20,103 bases of DNA from Usnea hakonensis. Its lineage: Eukaryota; Ascomycota; Lecanoromycetes; Lecanorales; Parmeliaceae. Under the pieces are notes generated by a model. It had not been told where the DNA came from. It saw only the letters and a program-made list of their open reading frames with translations, and made no database searches. This document shows, one piece after another, positions 1 through 10,100 of this stretch (its first letter is position 1; every line of letters begins with the position of its first letter). The DNA is taken from NCBI GenBank assembly GCA_013423325.1, contig BLJB01000434.1:1-20103 (forward strand). The letters run 5' to 3'. The position numbers and the translations under genes were made by a program.

Positions 1-790
1 GTTTTGTTTGGGTGGGGTGGTTTTTGGGGTTGTTGGGTTTTTTTTTTTTTTTTTTTTGGAGTGTATGGGTGTATGGGGGTGTGTGGTGGATGGATGGATG
101 GTAGTTTGTTTGCGTATGTTGGTATGGGGGACTGGGGGTGGGGGGCAGGGGATAAGGAGAGGAGGGTACATGGGTAGGCGAAATAGATGGGGTGGAGACG
201 GGAGGATGGAGACGGGAGAGGATGGTGGGAAAGGGGGTGGGGAGACCAGAGGTGCAATGCTCTTTAGCTAGTTATGTAGGAATTGTTAGAATAGATTTAG
301 GATGTGGGGGAGATGATATGCCTTCTTCATCGTAGATGGACAGTATGGTTTGTAGAGAGACAGGAATGTCCTTCTATGCGGATGGATACTGCGGCTGGAA
401 TGGTGAGGTGAGGAAGGATGTAGTGGGATGAAGGACAAGAAGGCCAGCGGATAGAAGCCATGGAGCATAGATATGAGTACAGGTACGGCTCCTGCATGGC
501 TAATTGTATTTACAGATGAGTTATTTCCGTAATTATCAGGAGGACTTGGCTGAAAATGAGGCATTAGTTGCTATGCTCAGAGAAGAAGGATTGGAGGTTA
601 GCGAGGCTTCTGATGAGGACGAGTGTTCAACATGGGTGTAAGAAGTAGTGGCATTGTAGATGTGTTCTATGTCATTTTTGAGCATGGGTAAATGTGATGG
701 CGCGAGACGTGAGGGCAGGTCAGGCAGAGAAAGACTTTGCGATAACGAGCCTCTAGATAGGAAAAGCAAGGGCTTTCAGAGGGCCTGATT
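1..790. other. G/T-rich low-complexity stretch, no supported gene
   Basis: The first 280 bases are strongly strand-biased: the plus strand is almost all G and T, with a run of 20 T at 38-57 and many G runs. From about 290 to 790 the composition becomes more ordinary. Reading frames in this part are short or repetitive, and none resembles a known family. One 41-codon acidic frame (516-641, plus) directly follows an acceptor-like TTTACAG, but I found no convincing upstream exon. The stretch lies downstream of the minus-strand MYND gene, so its right end probably includes that gene's 3' UTR. Confidence 0.6.
126..151 (+). other. Potential G-quadruplex motif
   Basis: Four G runs (126-130, 134-138, 140-145 and 148-151) are separated by loops of only 3, 1 and 2 bases. 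This fits the G4+N1-3 pattern for a very stable four-tetrad intramolecular quadruplex on the plus strand. It lies in the low-complexity G-rich stretch at the left edge of the window. Whether it forms or has a role cannot be told from sequence. Confidence 0.6.
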
Positions 791-796
791 CCGCTC

Positions 797-2115
797 TCAG
801 CTTACGTTTGACCAGGTTTGACTGTTTCTTTGAGCACTTCCATTGATCGGGATGACTCTCCGGCGCAGACTTCTGATTCTCGGGATTAAAGACCCTTGGC
901 TTCTTGCAGCTGCTTTTTTTTTGGCCGCAAGACGCTCATCGATGAATTCCAGCAGCTCTCGCTGTCTTGTGTGGAAGGTTTCATCTTTCAGGTTGAGCAT
1001 GGCAGAAAACGATTCGTTCTGCTGCTGCCAGGATTTCGAAGCCGAGGAGAAAGCCTTGGCAAATTGCCGGTTCAAAGTCTTTCTCGTGGTAGCTAACGCG
1101 TTCTCACTACTCGTTTCCTTGCTGGACAGTCTGTTGCTGTCTCGAAGGTTCTTGAGAGATCGAATTTTTCCCGGTGTTTCGATGTGAGCTTGCTGGTAAG
1201 ACTTCCAAGGAGTGATGGGATCGTAGAAACCTAATTGGGCGCCGGTGATATCTAATGCGTAGTCTTCATCCTCGTTGATGGTGATCTTGAGGATGACGTG
1301 CTCGGATTGAGAGCTGTCGCTTTCATTGCCGTCATGCTCAATGATGACAACCCTATGGAGTTCTAAGAGTCAGCTGGGCTTGTCTCTGTAGTCAACGCAA
1401 ATGATAGGATAGATTTGGGCATCAAGCTCTCGAATGGATGGTTTGACGCCGGCATTGAAATCAAACGGGTAGGAGTGGCTCAAAAATGTGCTTACCTACG
1501 CACATAATTGACTTTCGGGATCACAACCTCCGCGGCTTTGAATGGGATATCTATGAAACGTCAGTCTAATCATGTCATTATTAGATCTCACTACGGCCCT
1601 TTAGTGTTGGAAGGCCGATAGATGACTCTAATGGGTCTCTAACCTTGCAGCATCACCTCGACGAGATCTTGTACGTAGTGCTGGGAGCTAGCAACGTTCA
1701 TCCAGGCCATAACAGCTTGCTTGCCTTGCTTGCTGTTCAAGTGCTTCGATGGAAAGGGGTTGGAGATGCTCCGTTCCTTAGGTCCCTCTCGAACGTAGAG
1801 GGTATCTCCCTTGGTTTCTACCCCGACGATGTCCAGGTCAAAGGTTCGCTCGACAAGGCGGAAGTATGCCAGCTTTGCTGTCTCCGCAACACGGTACAGA
1901 GATCTGCGGGCTTGAGCCTTTTTGCAATCGTCCTTGTGGAACCTCCAATCGTTTTTCTGGCACTTGACGCTGCAGTACCATACAGAGTAGACATGTCCTA
2001 ACGTGGCATCTGGCGTATTGTGGCAGCCATTGCAGACTTGCGTAGTAACTTCCCTGCAGTGCACGTGAGCACATATCTTGAGTTCCTCAATCACTCCTTT
2101 TGTAGAAGAGTCCAT
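797..2115 (-). CDS. MYND-type zinc-finger protein, three exons
   Basis: My model has exons 2115-1644, 1550-1496 and 1352-797, giving 360 residues. The longer frame to 2121 starts with GTG, so I chose the ATG at 2115. Residues about 15-55 form a MYND finger: C-x4-C, then C-x2-C, then C-x3-C-x7-H-x3-C (from CAHVHC to FHKDDC). The spacing between the second and third cysteine pairs is wide, about 15 residues. MYND fingers bind zinc and usually mediate protein-protein contacts. The rest matches no catalytic domain I know; the C-terminus is basic and helical-looking. Intron 1 (1643-1551) has donor GTTAGA, branch CTGAC and acceptor CATAG. Intron 2 (1495-1353) has donor GTAAGC, branch CTGAC 13 nt before the acceptor AG, and preserves frame. 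Intron 2 nevertheless holds a 41-codon protein-like frame ending in TGA, so the gene may instead be damaged here. The finger is certain; the middle of the model is less so. Confidence 0.72.
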
Positions 2116-4076
2116 GTTCACAGGGTCGCTAGATCTGCGTTATCAATTAACGGGTTTTGGTGTCTTGTATGATTATAAAGGAGGTGTCTCCATGATTTAA
2201 ATGGGGAGGGAGTCGCCAACTGGCTTCTTTTCAATCAGGCTGTGGAAGCTGTGGTTGCTTCTGGAAGTTGGTGGTCGATTGCAAGAAAGCTCTCAGAATA
2301 CCATAATGTTTGAAGCCCGTGTTTGATTGACCGACTGGTTTGACTCATCCATTCAAGAAGGCCAAAGAGGCAGGGAAATTATTAACAAAAAGGTGCATAC
2401 CCAGCAAAATTCAATATTGGATAATACAGTAGCTGTAGCGCCAATCAAATCGATAATGAAGACAAAGACAGGGGTAAGTCGGAGTCACTGCAGCATACAT
2501 TGGGCAATGTATTACTGTCACGGGGAATCGCAGCAAAGACACAATGACTTTAAAAGAGCTCACGCCAAAGTCCAAACCTTTAGCTACTGGCTTTGCATCC
2601 TTTCGCTCCACAGCAACATCTAGCCAAACCAGACAGTGAGCAGCCTGCAGACACTTCTCAACAAAGGCTTATGTAGTGCAAAGGTTGCCCTCTCCATGAC
2701 AAGAAGTCCTTGATGCGAGAGCTGCAGGCTCGTGTTTCCTAACATTGTGTCTGCTATTCCATGCCACACTCTTCCAACCTAATATGCTACCCTCCCACCA
2801 GCTTCATCATTCTCGTTCGGCAGTCTTCTGTGCTTCCTTCCTTATCATATCAATGTTTTTCATATTTTGATATGCCCCGCAATTTCTTGAGATCCTTTCC
2901 ACAGAAATTTAGTTGAACAACTAGAAATCAGAAGGTTCTGGTAGCCTGACCCTGCCCGATAGTCAGGAACATCATCTCGACTGTGGTTTTATTCATTCGC
3001 TTGATGCTACCTATTGGCTTGTTGGAAGTCCAATCTTGGAAGAATTTCCAGAGACAATATAACGTCTTCGCCTTGAGACGATATCCGGGAAGCACACAAG
3101 ACAACGTCACTCAAGCACTTGCATCGATTGATTAGTGAATGCGGTGCAATCAAATCAAGAGACTGGGCCTATGGAAAGCAACTGCACAGGCAGAGGGCGC
3201 GTCATAGCCCCATCCGGAACCCCCCGAATTCGCCTATTCGGAAGGAAAATTATGATTGAGGCGTTCAATTGACTTCAATTGAAGACCGGACAGCCTTGGA
3301 CTTGTACGAGTACAGCGTATGAGGAGCAGACGATGAGAAGACGATGAGGGATCGGACTGCGCCACACCTTCAGAGCTAAAATTGTTGTGCTAGTCTAGAA
3401 AGGGAGGTCGCGCTCGTGGCGTGTTGGCAGCAGCCGATCGAAGAGATGACAGGCCTCCCCTTCATCACCGAAGCTTTTTGCCTGAACACCACAGCTCCAG
3501 ACATGAAACTAAAAGTCTCAATGGAGCAGGTGCATGCTAGAGAATGATCAAGCCCCTGGGTACGGCATGTCATGACTAGGCTTGCGTCCTTTACAGCATT
3601 CTGTGAGGCGCAAGCCTGCCAGCTGCCAATACATCTTGCGCAGTCGCAGAAAGGGGAAGGCTATGATCCAATGACATCAAAGTCATTCGATAAGTGGCTG
3701 CTAATGGATTGAATGCTAACTAGATAATGCTCGCTTGTGTGCAACAGGGCCATGCCCTCCTTGATATTCCCTCAACCGCCAGGAACGCTTGCTCTTGACC
3801 AATGCGGACAGTATGAATCATACACATCATGTGCACAGTGGATGGCCGTCTCGGAGGCCTATCAAATCAATTAAAAAGCTGACTTCTCTGCACAGTGATC
3901 AACAGCCCGTAATCGGACTTCAATATTGACATAAAGCTCTTCGCCTGTTTACTTCTTCGGAGTGATCTTCCAAAACATTACTCCCTACGATCGATTTCGA
4001 GCCAATACCTACCCGTATAGCGCCTTTCCGCTTCAACGCAATACTGCCTCTTGTAGCCACCATCCTCCATCCCTCA
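2116..4076. other. Long intergenic region between divergent genes
   Basis: This separates the MYND gene (minus) from the Cys/Arg-rich gene (plus), so it should contain both promoters. Frames here are short, lack family motifs and show no consistent splice pattern, and I see no tRNA or rRNA. A nine-base near-tandem repeat containing TTCAATTGA occurs around 3265-3283. The last 60 bases before 4077 are C/T-rich, as is common just upstream of start codons in filamentous fungi. Confidence 0.55.
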
Positions 4077-5714
4077 ATGGCTGCCACTGCAAGTGCTCTG
4101 CGCCATCCCTTTTCAACAATTCATAGAGCATACCAAGGACCCCATGAACACCACAATTCGTCTGAGGCGAACGTTGGGATTCCTTTTCATGGTAGCTGTT
4201 CAAGATGCCACCACTTCCACAACAACCACCAGTTCACCTTTTCCCTCGACTCTACGGTACATACAAGACTGTGCTGCGAAAGGTGCAACCACCCTATGTT
4301 TGGATTGGGAAGGGCGTCAACTCAAAATACCCTTGCTTCTGTCGAATCCGGCTTCACATTTACTCCTCGAGCCTGCGTCGATCGACCAGAACAGAAACCA
4401 GCGTTACAGGTAGAGGCACAGCCAAGTGCTTCTGAGCTTAGGCGGCTATTGACCCCAATTACAGAAAGGAGGTCCCCAATTACTTCCAATATCCCCACTG
4501 CGACCCCGACACTGGTGGCGGCCTCCCCTGAAGAAGCAAGTACTGATTTCAGACGGGAAGACCCCGAAGAGAGTCATGCCCTACCGAAGGGTGATGCTCA
4601 AGGAACCCCAGAAGAGCCAGCTGTACGTTTACATCCTGTAACTCTACGTCTCCGGAGGATTGCCCGTCGTCTTAAGCCGCGCGCCAACCCAAGATTCCGT
4701 CGGATCCGGTCAAGATTCACTAGGTTTCGCATGCCCCGCCATGCATCGACTTCGGCTTCCACGACAGAGGTGTCATCAAATCAGTTACGATCAGACAACG
4801 TTGACGAGCAGGTCAGCGCGACGACAGGTGACACGGAGGACAGGTATGCGCCTCTTCGCGCCAGACGTCGCGAAGTGACTCTGGCACGGGAACGAGAACG
4901 TACTTTGACTCAAAAGTGCGAGTGCAGTTCTGATTGTCAGTGCATCACCGGTTCTCATGTTGCCCAAGTCGGCAGTGATGAAACGCCGGATACTAATGCA
5001 CCTGACGATCCCCTTTCCCAACATCATTCCTCTACTGCAAGCAGCAACAGTCAACCATCGCAAGGCTTTGGACAAAACCTGTATCTCGCCCATATCGGTG
5101 ATCACCTCGATTTATCGCGGAGGTCATCAAGTGCCAATGAATCAAGCTCGACCGGGGAAAGTGGGTCGGGACGAATCAGGCTCAATCATGGTCTGACACC
5201 TGGGACCGATGGAAGCTCTGTCTCCTCACGGGCCAGGCGACCGCTTTTCGGTCGCGCTTCTAGCATGCCGGTTGGCTACTGGGCCCACAATCGTGCTGGT
5301 GTTCGAAGTGGCGCCAATAGCTCCATCCCGGAACATGGCTGGACCGAGGACTCGGGCACAATTGGCGCTTCTAGTTTGGTTGATGAGGGAGACATGCTGG
5401 GACGCACAAGCCATTCAGCATCTTCTCAGAACGACGAATTTTCGACGCACCAAAGACCCATAAGCCCTGCGAACCTCGTTGATCCTCATGAAGAGGAGCC
5501 ATTGACCAACGGCGTGACTCATGCAAACCACTCGGAAGGGCGAGATGGAGATGACATCACTCCAACGCAATACACGCCCGTCCGCACAGATCGGAGCTTG
5601 GATGGAGCGTTGCCAGAGGACCCTGATGGCCTGTCAAGCGCTCCACAGGGTCTTACTGACCCGGAAGCAACAGATCACGACCAAGACTACCAAGCCGGTA
5701 ATCGCTCCGACTGA
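4077..5714 (+). CDS. Unrecognised protein with two Cys clusters and an Arg-rich belt
   Basis: This is a single-exon frame of 545 residues. The ATG at 4077 follows a pyrimidine-rich leader and sits in a good context (CTCAATGGCT). I cannot assign a function. Residues 41-72 carry a possible zinc ribbon: C41-x2-C44 followed by HHFH, then CC-x2-C with an Asn-His-Pro tail at 66-73, and FGLGR just after. Residues about 184-222 are extremely arginine-rich with hydrophobic residues at regular spacing, suggesting nucleic-acid or membrane-surface binding or a nuclear signal. A second tight cluster, C-x-C-x3-C-x-C, lies at 281-289 after a charged RERER stretch. The remaining half is Ser/Thr/Gly/Asp-rich and probably disordered. 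No signal peptide or membrane helix is evident. The long, stop-free, motif-bearing frame makes a real gene very likely. The Cys pattern resembles conserved uncharacterised fungal proteins, but that is from memory and untested. Confidence 0.85.
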   Translation: MAATASALRHPFSTIHRAYQGPHEHHNSSEANVGIPFHGSCSRCHHFHNNHQFTFSLDSTVHTRLCCERCNHPMFGLGRASTQNTLASVESGFTFTPRACVDRPEQKPALQVEAQPSASELRRLLTPITERRSPITSNIPTATPTLVAASPEEASTDFRREDPEESHALPKGDAQGTPEEPAVRLHPVTLRLRRIARRLKPRANPRFRRIRSRFTRFRMPRHASTSASTTEVSSNQLRSDNVDEQVSATTGDTEDRYAPLRARRREVTLARERERTLTQKCECSSDCQCITGSHVAQVGSDETPDTNAPDDPLSQHHSSTASSNSQPSQGFGQNLYLAHIGDHLDLSRRSSSANESSSTGESGSGRIRLNHGLTPGTDGSSVSSRARRPLFGRASSMPVGYWAHNRAGVRSGANSSIPEHGWTEDSGTIGASSLVDEGDMLGRTSHSASSQNDEFSTHQRPISPANLVDPHEEEPLTNGVTHANHSEGRDGDDITPTQYTPVRTDRSLDGALPEDPDGLSSAPQGLTDPEATDHDQDYQAGNRSD

Positions 5715-6832
5715 AAACGTAGTCGCCTCGTCGCTGGGCTCAATTGACTTTGATCTCGCTAGCTCATATTCCCTCCTTGATCAGTGGCTGTAGCGGCTCG
5801 CTGCCATGTGGCAAACCTCCTGGACCTTAAAACAGTGCTATAGGTAAAGGAGAATTGGAAACGAACGGCATTTATGAGCAGGTGGGAAGTCGTAGATGGT
5901 GGGCGCTCTCGGCGTTTATGGGCATTTGCTTTCATATTATCCCGTCTTTCTTGCATGGCGATGGTTCAGGTGTTCTTAGATTCCCCAGCATTGTCATGAG
6001 GGGTATGTGATTTCAGCTTGTGCTTATACCTGATATGTTGTACGTTCGTTCTCACAGTCCTATCATTCTAGACTTGAAATTCTCGACCGTATCTTCGCAA
6101 GCCATACTAATGAGCCTGATGTTTCTGATTCACAATGTACGGACCGCTAGACCACGAAGTTGCAAACAACTTTGAACTTTCCGAACGGGCGTGCAGATTT
6201 ACAGTCCCGCTTACTACGTCTTTGCCTGCCCTGTTTCATAAGAAAGTGCCAGAGCGGAACCTTGATATCTAAAGAATGTTGAAGCGCGAAAGCCTTCTCC
6301 CAGATTGTGGACTTGTCGGCTGCCAGTACATTGCTGCCACGAAGACTTCCCAACAGCTCGTATCTGGCGGAGTGTCAGACCTTGAGCTCGTAGGTTTGCT
6401 TGTCATCATCGTTTTGATCCGCCTTGGACGCTGACCGGACCCAGGTCTTTGAGCGCTGCTGATGCATTTGAGGAATACTTTAAAGCGGCAAATCTTGGAC
6501 TATGTTCAGAAGCTTATATCATATCACGTCGGCTGACAGTGGCTTATGGGGGAAAGAATAAATTGCACTCGGGGCCCGCGAAATATGGCAAGATATTATT
6601 TCTACGAATACTTATAATTCGATCACGAATGCCTTGATTATAAAAGTTTTGGGTCGTTTCCGTCCAAAAAAAGAAAGTTTACACAGGACCGTTGAAAATT
6701 ATCTAACGTCAGAATTGCGCGACTCTGCTGTTTATTTTTTCCCCCACGGGAGTGGGTGAGAGAGCTGACAGGTCAAACCTAGGTCCGAAGCTATGTCGAT
6801 GAGACTCCCCCAGCTGATGGGGAACCAGTATG
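5715..6832. other. Intergenic region between convergent genes
   Basis: This stretch lies between the 3' ends of the Cys/Arg-rich gene and the sulfurase-like gene. Only short frames without family features are visible on either strand. I looked on the minus strand for a MOSC domain that might continue the sulfurase gene past its stop at 6833 and saw none. A T-run followed by C-run sits at 6733-6745. I see no RNA gene. Confidence 0.55.
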
Positions 6833-8639
6833 TCATGTGGAGGGAACTCGTTTCCAGCGCTGCCCTGTCCACATGCTCAAACAACCTCTTTTCTTCGATT
6901 TGGACTCTGTGCCTATTTTACCGACTCTGTGACGAGAAAGATGACTCCATAACAATTCCCGCGATTCGAACGATTGCATGCAGGCCGCAACAGGACAAGT
7001 ACTTCCCTTGATCCCGACAGCCGATTCTGAATCTCCTCTGTGCACATCCTTCTCGTGCACGTGTATCTCTGCAATGCCCTTGGACTCCGAAAAATGCAAA
7101 GTGTTCGGCTTTTCTGGATTTGTGTCGACAACAAGCTGCATAAAAACCATAAACTTCTCAATATCTTGCATACTGCTCATGGCACCAAGGCTCACGCGGA
7201 TGATGCCTGTAGGTTTGCCATTGATTTCATCAAGCTCATTTCCACAACGCAACCCTTCGTCAAAGTTATCGCGCATCTCCTGCGCCGACATTTCGAGGGC
7301 CGAAGCAATCCCTCCGGGGTTGCACACTCCTCCGGTCCGTAGCTGGATGCCGTTCAATATCGCAAGTCTTTCAAAGTCTGATTTACCAACCCACTCTCCT
7401 CTGCTGTTCTGGACGTTGAAGGCAATCGTCGGGCCCTGATCCTTGCTGGTGCCATATTTGCGAGGGGAACCCTCGTAAATCTTACATACCAGTCGACCAT
7501 TCGAATGGAAGAGTCTCGACATATTTTCATGCAGTGTGCTTATCAGATTGCAAGTGTGCTTTGAGACATTCTCCATGGAGCCAAACAACCTCTGATGGGT
7601 TTTCAGGGCCAAGTTCAATGCGAGGATACTGTGAGAGGCCGGCGTCCCGTCTTCCAGCCTTTCGTGGAGCGGTGATTTCTTTGCATGCCACGCTTCAGAG
7701 TGAGCTTCATCATTTGTCCCATTGATGACCATGTCGACCGTGCCGCCGCCAAAATAGTGTCTCTCGCCCAGAACATGACCAGATGCTTTTCTGACGATTA
7801 GCGCGCCAAGATCGGGCAATCCAGAAATCTTATAGAAGCTCAAGGCTATAAAGTCAGGCGTATTGTCCGGATCACTGAGGTCTAATTGGGCTGTTGCCAC
7901 ATAAGCTGCCGCGTCGAGAAGGGTATAGACCTGACTGGTTGATGTGTTGGAAGATCTGATGGCCCCAGACCAGCTCATCATCGGCAAGCGGCGTCCGTTC
8001 ATATTGCTCTGTGCAGGGTAGGCAAACAGACTGACCGTGGTTTCACTGGAAGAGTCTTTCAGAATGCCTTCTTGGACCTGTGAACGGCGACTATGAGTCC
8101 AGTCGTTGACTTCTTCGTCTGACTTGAAGCACCTAGATGTCGCACCGACGGCCTCCCTGACACCAACAAGGGATGTATGAGAGTCCACGTGATAGCTGTA
8201 CCAGGAAGCTGCTTTTCGGCTATGGTCGGAAAAACAGCCCATGACCAACTTGATAGCGGCTGTAGCGTTCGCAACGAAGATCAAATCAAAGTGCTCTGGA
8301 TCCGCCTTGAAGAATGCGAGAGCCTGAGCCCGCGTCGATTCGATGACATCTGAGGAGAGCATCGAGGACGGAGAATTGGAATGGGGGTTGCCGAAGAGGT
8401 TGGAGTTCATCTCCGTTGCAAAGTCACTGACGAGAGACCTCGGATACGGCGTGGTTCCGGCATGGTCGAGGTATACCGTTTCTGCGCACCCTTCGTTAGA
8501 TTTTCGCGTCTCAAAGATCAACGCCGAGGGGCCTACCTTGAAGAAGAGGATACTCTTCCTTCCTAATGGCCTCTACTGATTTGGGATATCGGCAGGCTGT
8601 TATCCTCTCCTTTGATGTGGCGGCTTGGGGCCGTGCCAT
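6833..8639 (-). CDS. MoCo-sulfurase-like class V aminotransferase with C-terminal C2H2 finger
   Basis: Exons 8639-8537 and 8481-6833 give 583 residues. The longest uninterrupted frame starts with TTG at 8521. An upstream exon with ATG at 8639 joins in frame across a 55-nt intron (donor GTAGGC, branch CTAAC, acceptor CGCAG) and restores the expected ...EYPLLQ-ETVYLDHAGTT start. The fold is that of PLP-dependent class V enzymes. Asp224 is in LLDAAAYV. The PLP lysine is probably Lys252 in SFYK. Cys421 in RTGGVCNPGG matches the persulfide-carrying cysteine of Mo-cofactor sulfurases, which move sulfur from L-cysteine to the cofactor of xanthine dehydrogenase-type enzymes. The usual C-terminal MOSC domain is absent. 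Instead, residues 530-552 form a C2H2 finger (C-x4-C-x12-H-x3-H, with Phe three residues after the second Cys), followed by a basic tail. Sulfurtransferase chemistry is likely from the motifs, but the acceptor is uncertain. It could also be a cysteine-desulfurase-like paralogue. Confidence 0.88.
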
Positions 8640-10100
8640 CAACCAGGGCAGCCTCATCCTGCGTCTCCAACGGCGTTATCAACAAGACTAGCTGGCTCTT
8701 TCGCAATACGACCTGTGCACGTCTAGTCCACAGTCGAGTGCCCGATCGACGTGGCACACCAAACAGTGTATAGGTTCGGTCTGGGAATGGTTGTTCCATC
8801 CCCTCTTTATGTAACATTTTACTCTCGTAGGGTCTACGATTGCGAACTAGGCCGCTGCGGACAACGAATCCAAGGCTGCGTTCAAGTCACCTGGAGGTAC
8901 TGACAATGTGCCGTAGATGTGGCTCCAAAGTTGAGATGAACTTAACATCTTACAAATCGACTATAATCCGGGCTTTTGGAGACGGTAGATATTTTGGCCC
9001 ACCCTTTCGCAAGGATTGCTAAAGTAGAGGTGGTGTGCGGCGAGACTATCAACCTTGATGCAAATATCAATTGCTGCACGTCTGACATACATACCTTAGA
9101 TAGTAGTCTTTCTGGTCAAGATGGAGAGCTGATGGACTGGAGCTAAAAGACCTAGACTTGCTGACTTTAAGAAAATCCTGCAGGAAAGATACCCACCATA
9201 GTGAGCTTGTGACATGATCTTATCGATCTTATCGTCTTCTGGAAAACAGTCTTGTATATGGTAATATTATGTATTTCCCGAAACGGGAGGCATCTTGGAA
9301 CCGATATTCTTCTTTGCTAAGCTGCTTGGTTGATGTAGTCGCAAAGGATTGTTTTCCCTAATGTACGTGGCTTTGTAAGCGGTGGATGACGAAAGGGTAA
9401 AAAAACCAAAAAACCATTAATTATGGTATACCATTGAACCAGCGCCATTAGGAATCATATTCATCGAGGTAGTCCTATTTACCCTCAGGTCATGCGGGTG
9501 TCTCGATCAGCATCATAATCTTACGAGGCACTTCACACCATTTTCTTTACACCTGGCTATAGAATAAGTTCGGGTTGAAAGCTGGCGTTGGATTGGACTG
9601 CTCTAATTGTGCCACCAGGCCCCTACACACACACACGAACCATAAAGTACATTTGAAGTACTCCTGTGCATGTTGCGAGCTGGATAAAATCTAACATTGT
9701 TACTGGGTCATGATTCATGAAGCTCATTATGATAATATGATTGGGTCTTGCAACGTGCAACATGCAACATGCATGCAGCTGGTGGGGTGGCGCAGGCGAT
9801 GCTGCTAATTATAAGTTTACTGTAGAGTAAGTTTAAGAGTAGAATATGCAGAGATGGGGGCACGGTAGGAATCCATGTTCAGCCCCAATTACCCAATTAC
9901 CCTGGCTACCAAACTCGACTCCTCAATCTGAAACCTAGATTCAAACCCTCGGAAAATGAACACCACTTCCTCTTCTCTCTTCAGCATCGTCTTCTCTTCC
10001 ATATAATAAGATAACAGTTGCATATCTGGGCACGCGTCTGTCAATGATACAAGGAATTGAGGTACTGTTGTAGCTTGGGCTTTACCATATCACCGAGAAC
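8640..10100. other. Divergent promoter region, no gene seen
   Basis: This region separates the sulfurase-like gene (minus) from the ABC transporter (plus). Frames are short and unconvincing on both strands. It contains a (CA)n-like stretch around 9626-9637 and short CAACRTG-type repeats at about 9750-9775. Paired GATA sites are listed separately. No tRNA or rRNA was recognised. C/T-rich sequence at 9958-10005 probably belongs to the leader of the transporter gene. Confidence 0.55.
9216..9233 (-). promoter_or_regulatory. Paired GATA-factor sites (candidate)
   Basis: A nine-base unit (GATCTTATC) is repeated in tandem. Each copy gives GATAAG on the minus strand, and the second copy has CGATAAG context. 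Closely paired GATA elements bind nitrogen regulators such as AreA/NIT2 in filamentous fungi. They lie about 580-600 bp upstream of the sulfurase-like start. Regulation of purine and nitrate molybdoenzymes by nitrogen status is known in the group, but the link here is inference from a short motif. Confidence 0.3.

Noticed and set aside
6978..7439. A 153-codon plus-strand frame opposite the sulfurase-like gene
   Set aside because: Antisense to a conserved aminotransferase domain; no motif or start context supports it.
8519..8521. TTG at 8521 as the start of the sulfurase-like protein
   Set aside because: A two-exon model with a true ATG at 8639, a canonical intron and the expected N-terminal motif explains the gene better; the 8521-8482 stretch is intronic.
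9930..9955. A GATTCAAACCC-like string resembling a tRNA T-arm on the minus strand
   Set aside because: The loop does not fit the TTCRANY pattern, and no acceptor, D or anticodon stem could be paired around it.
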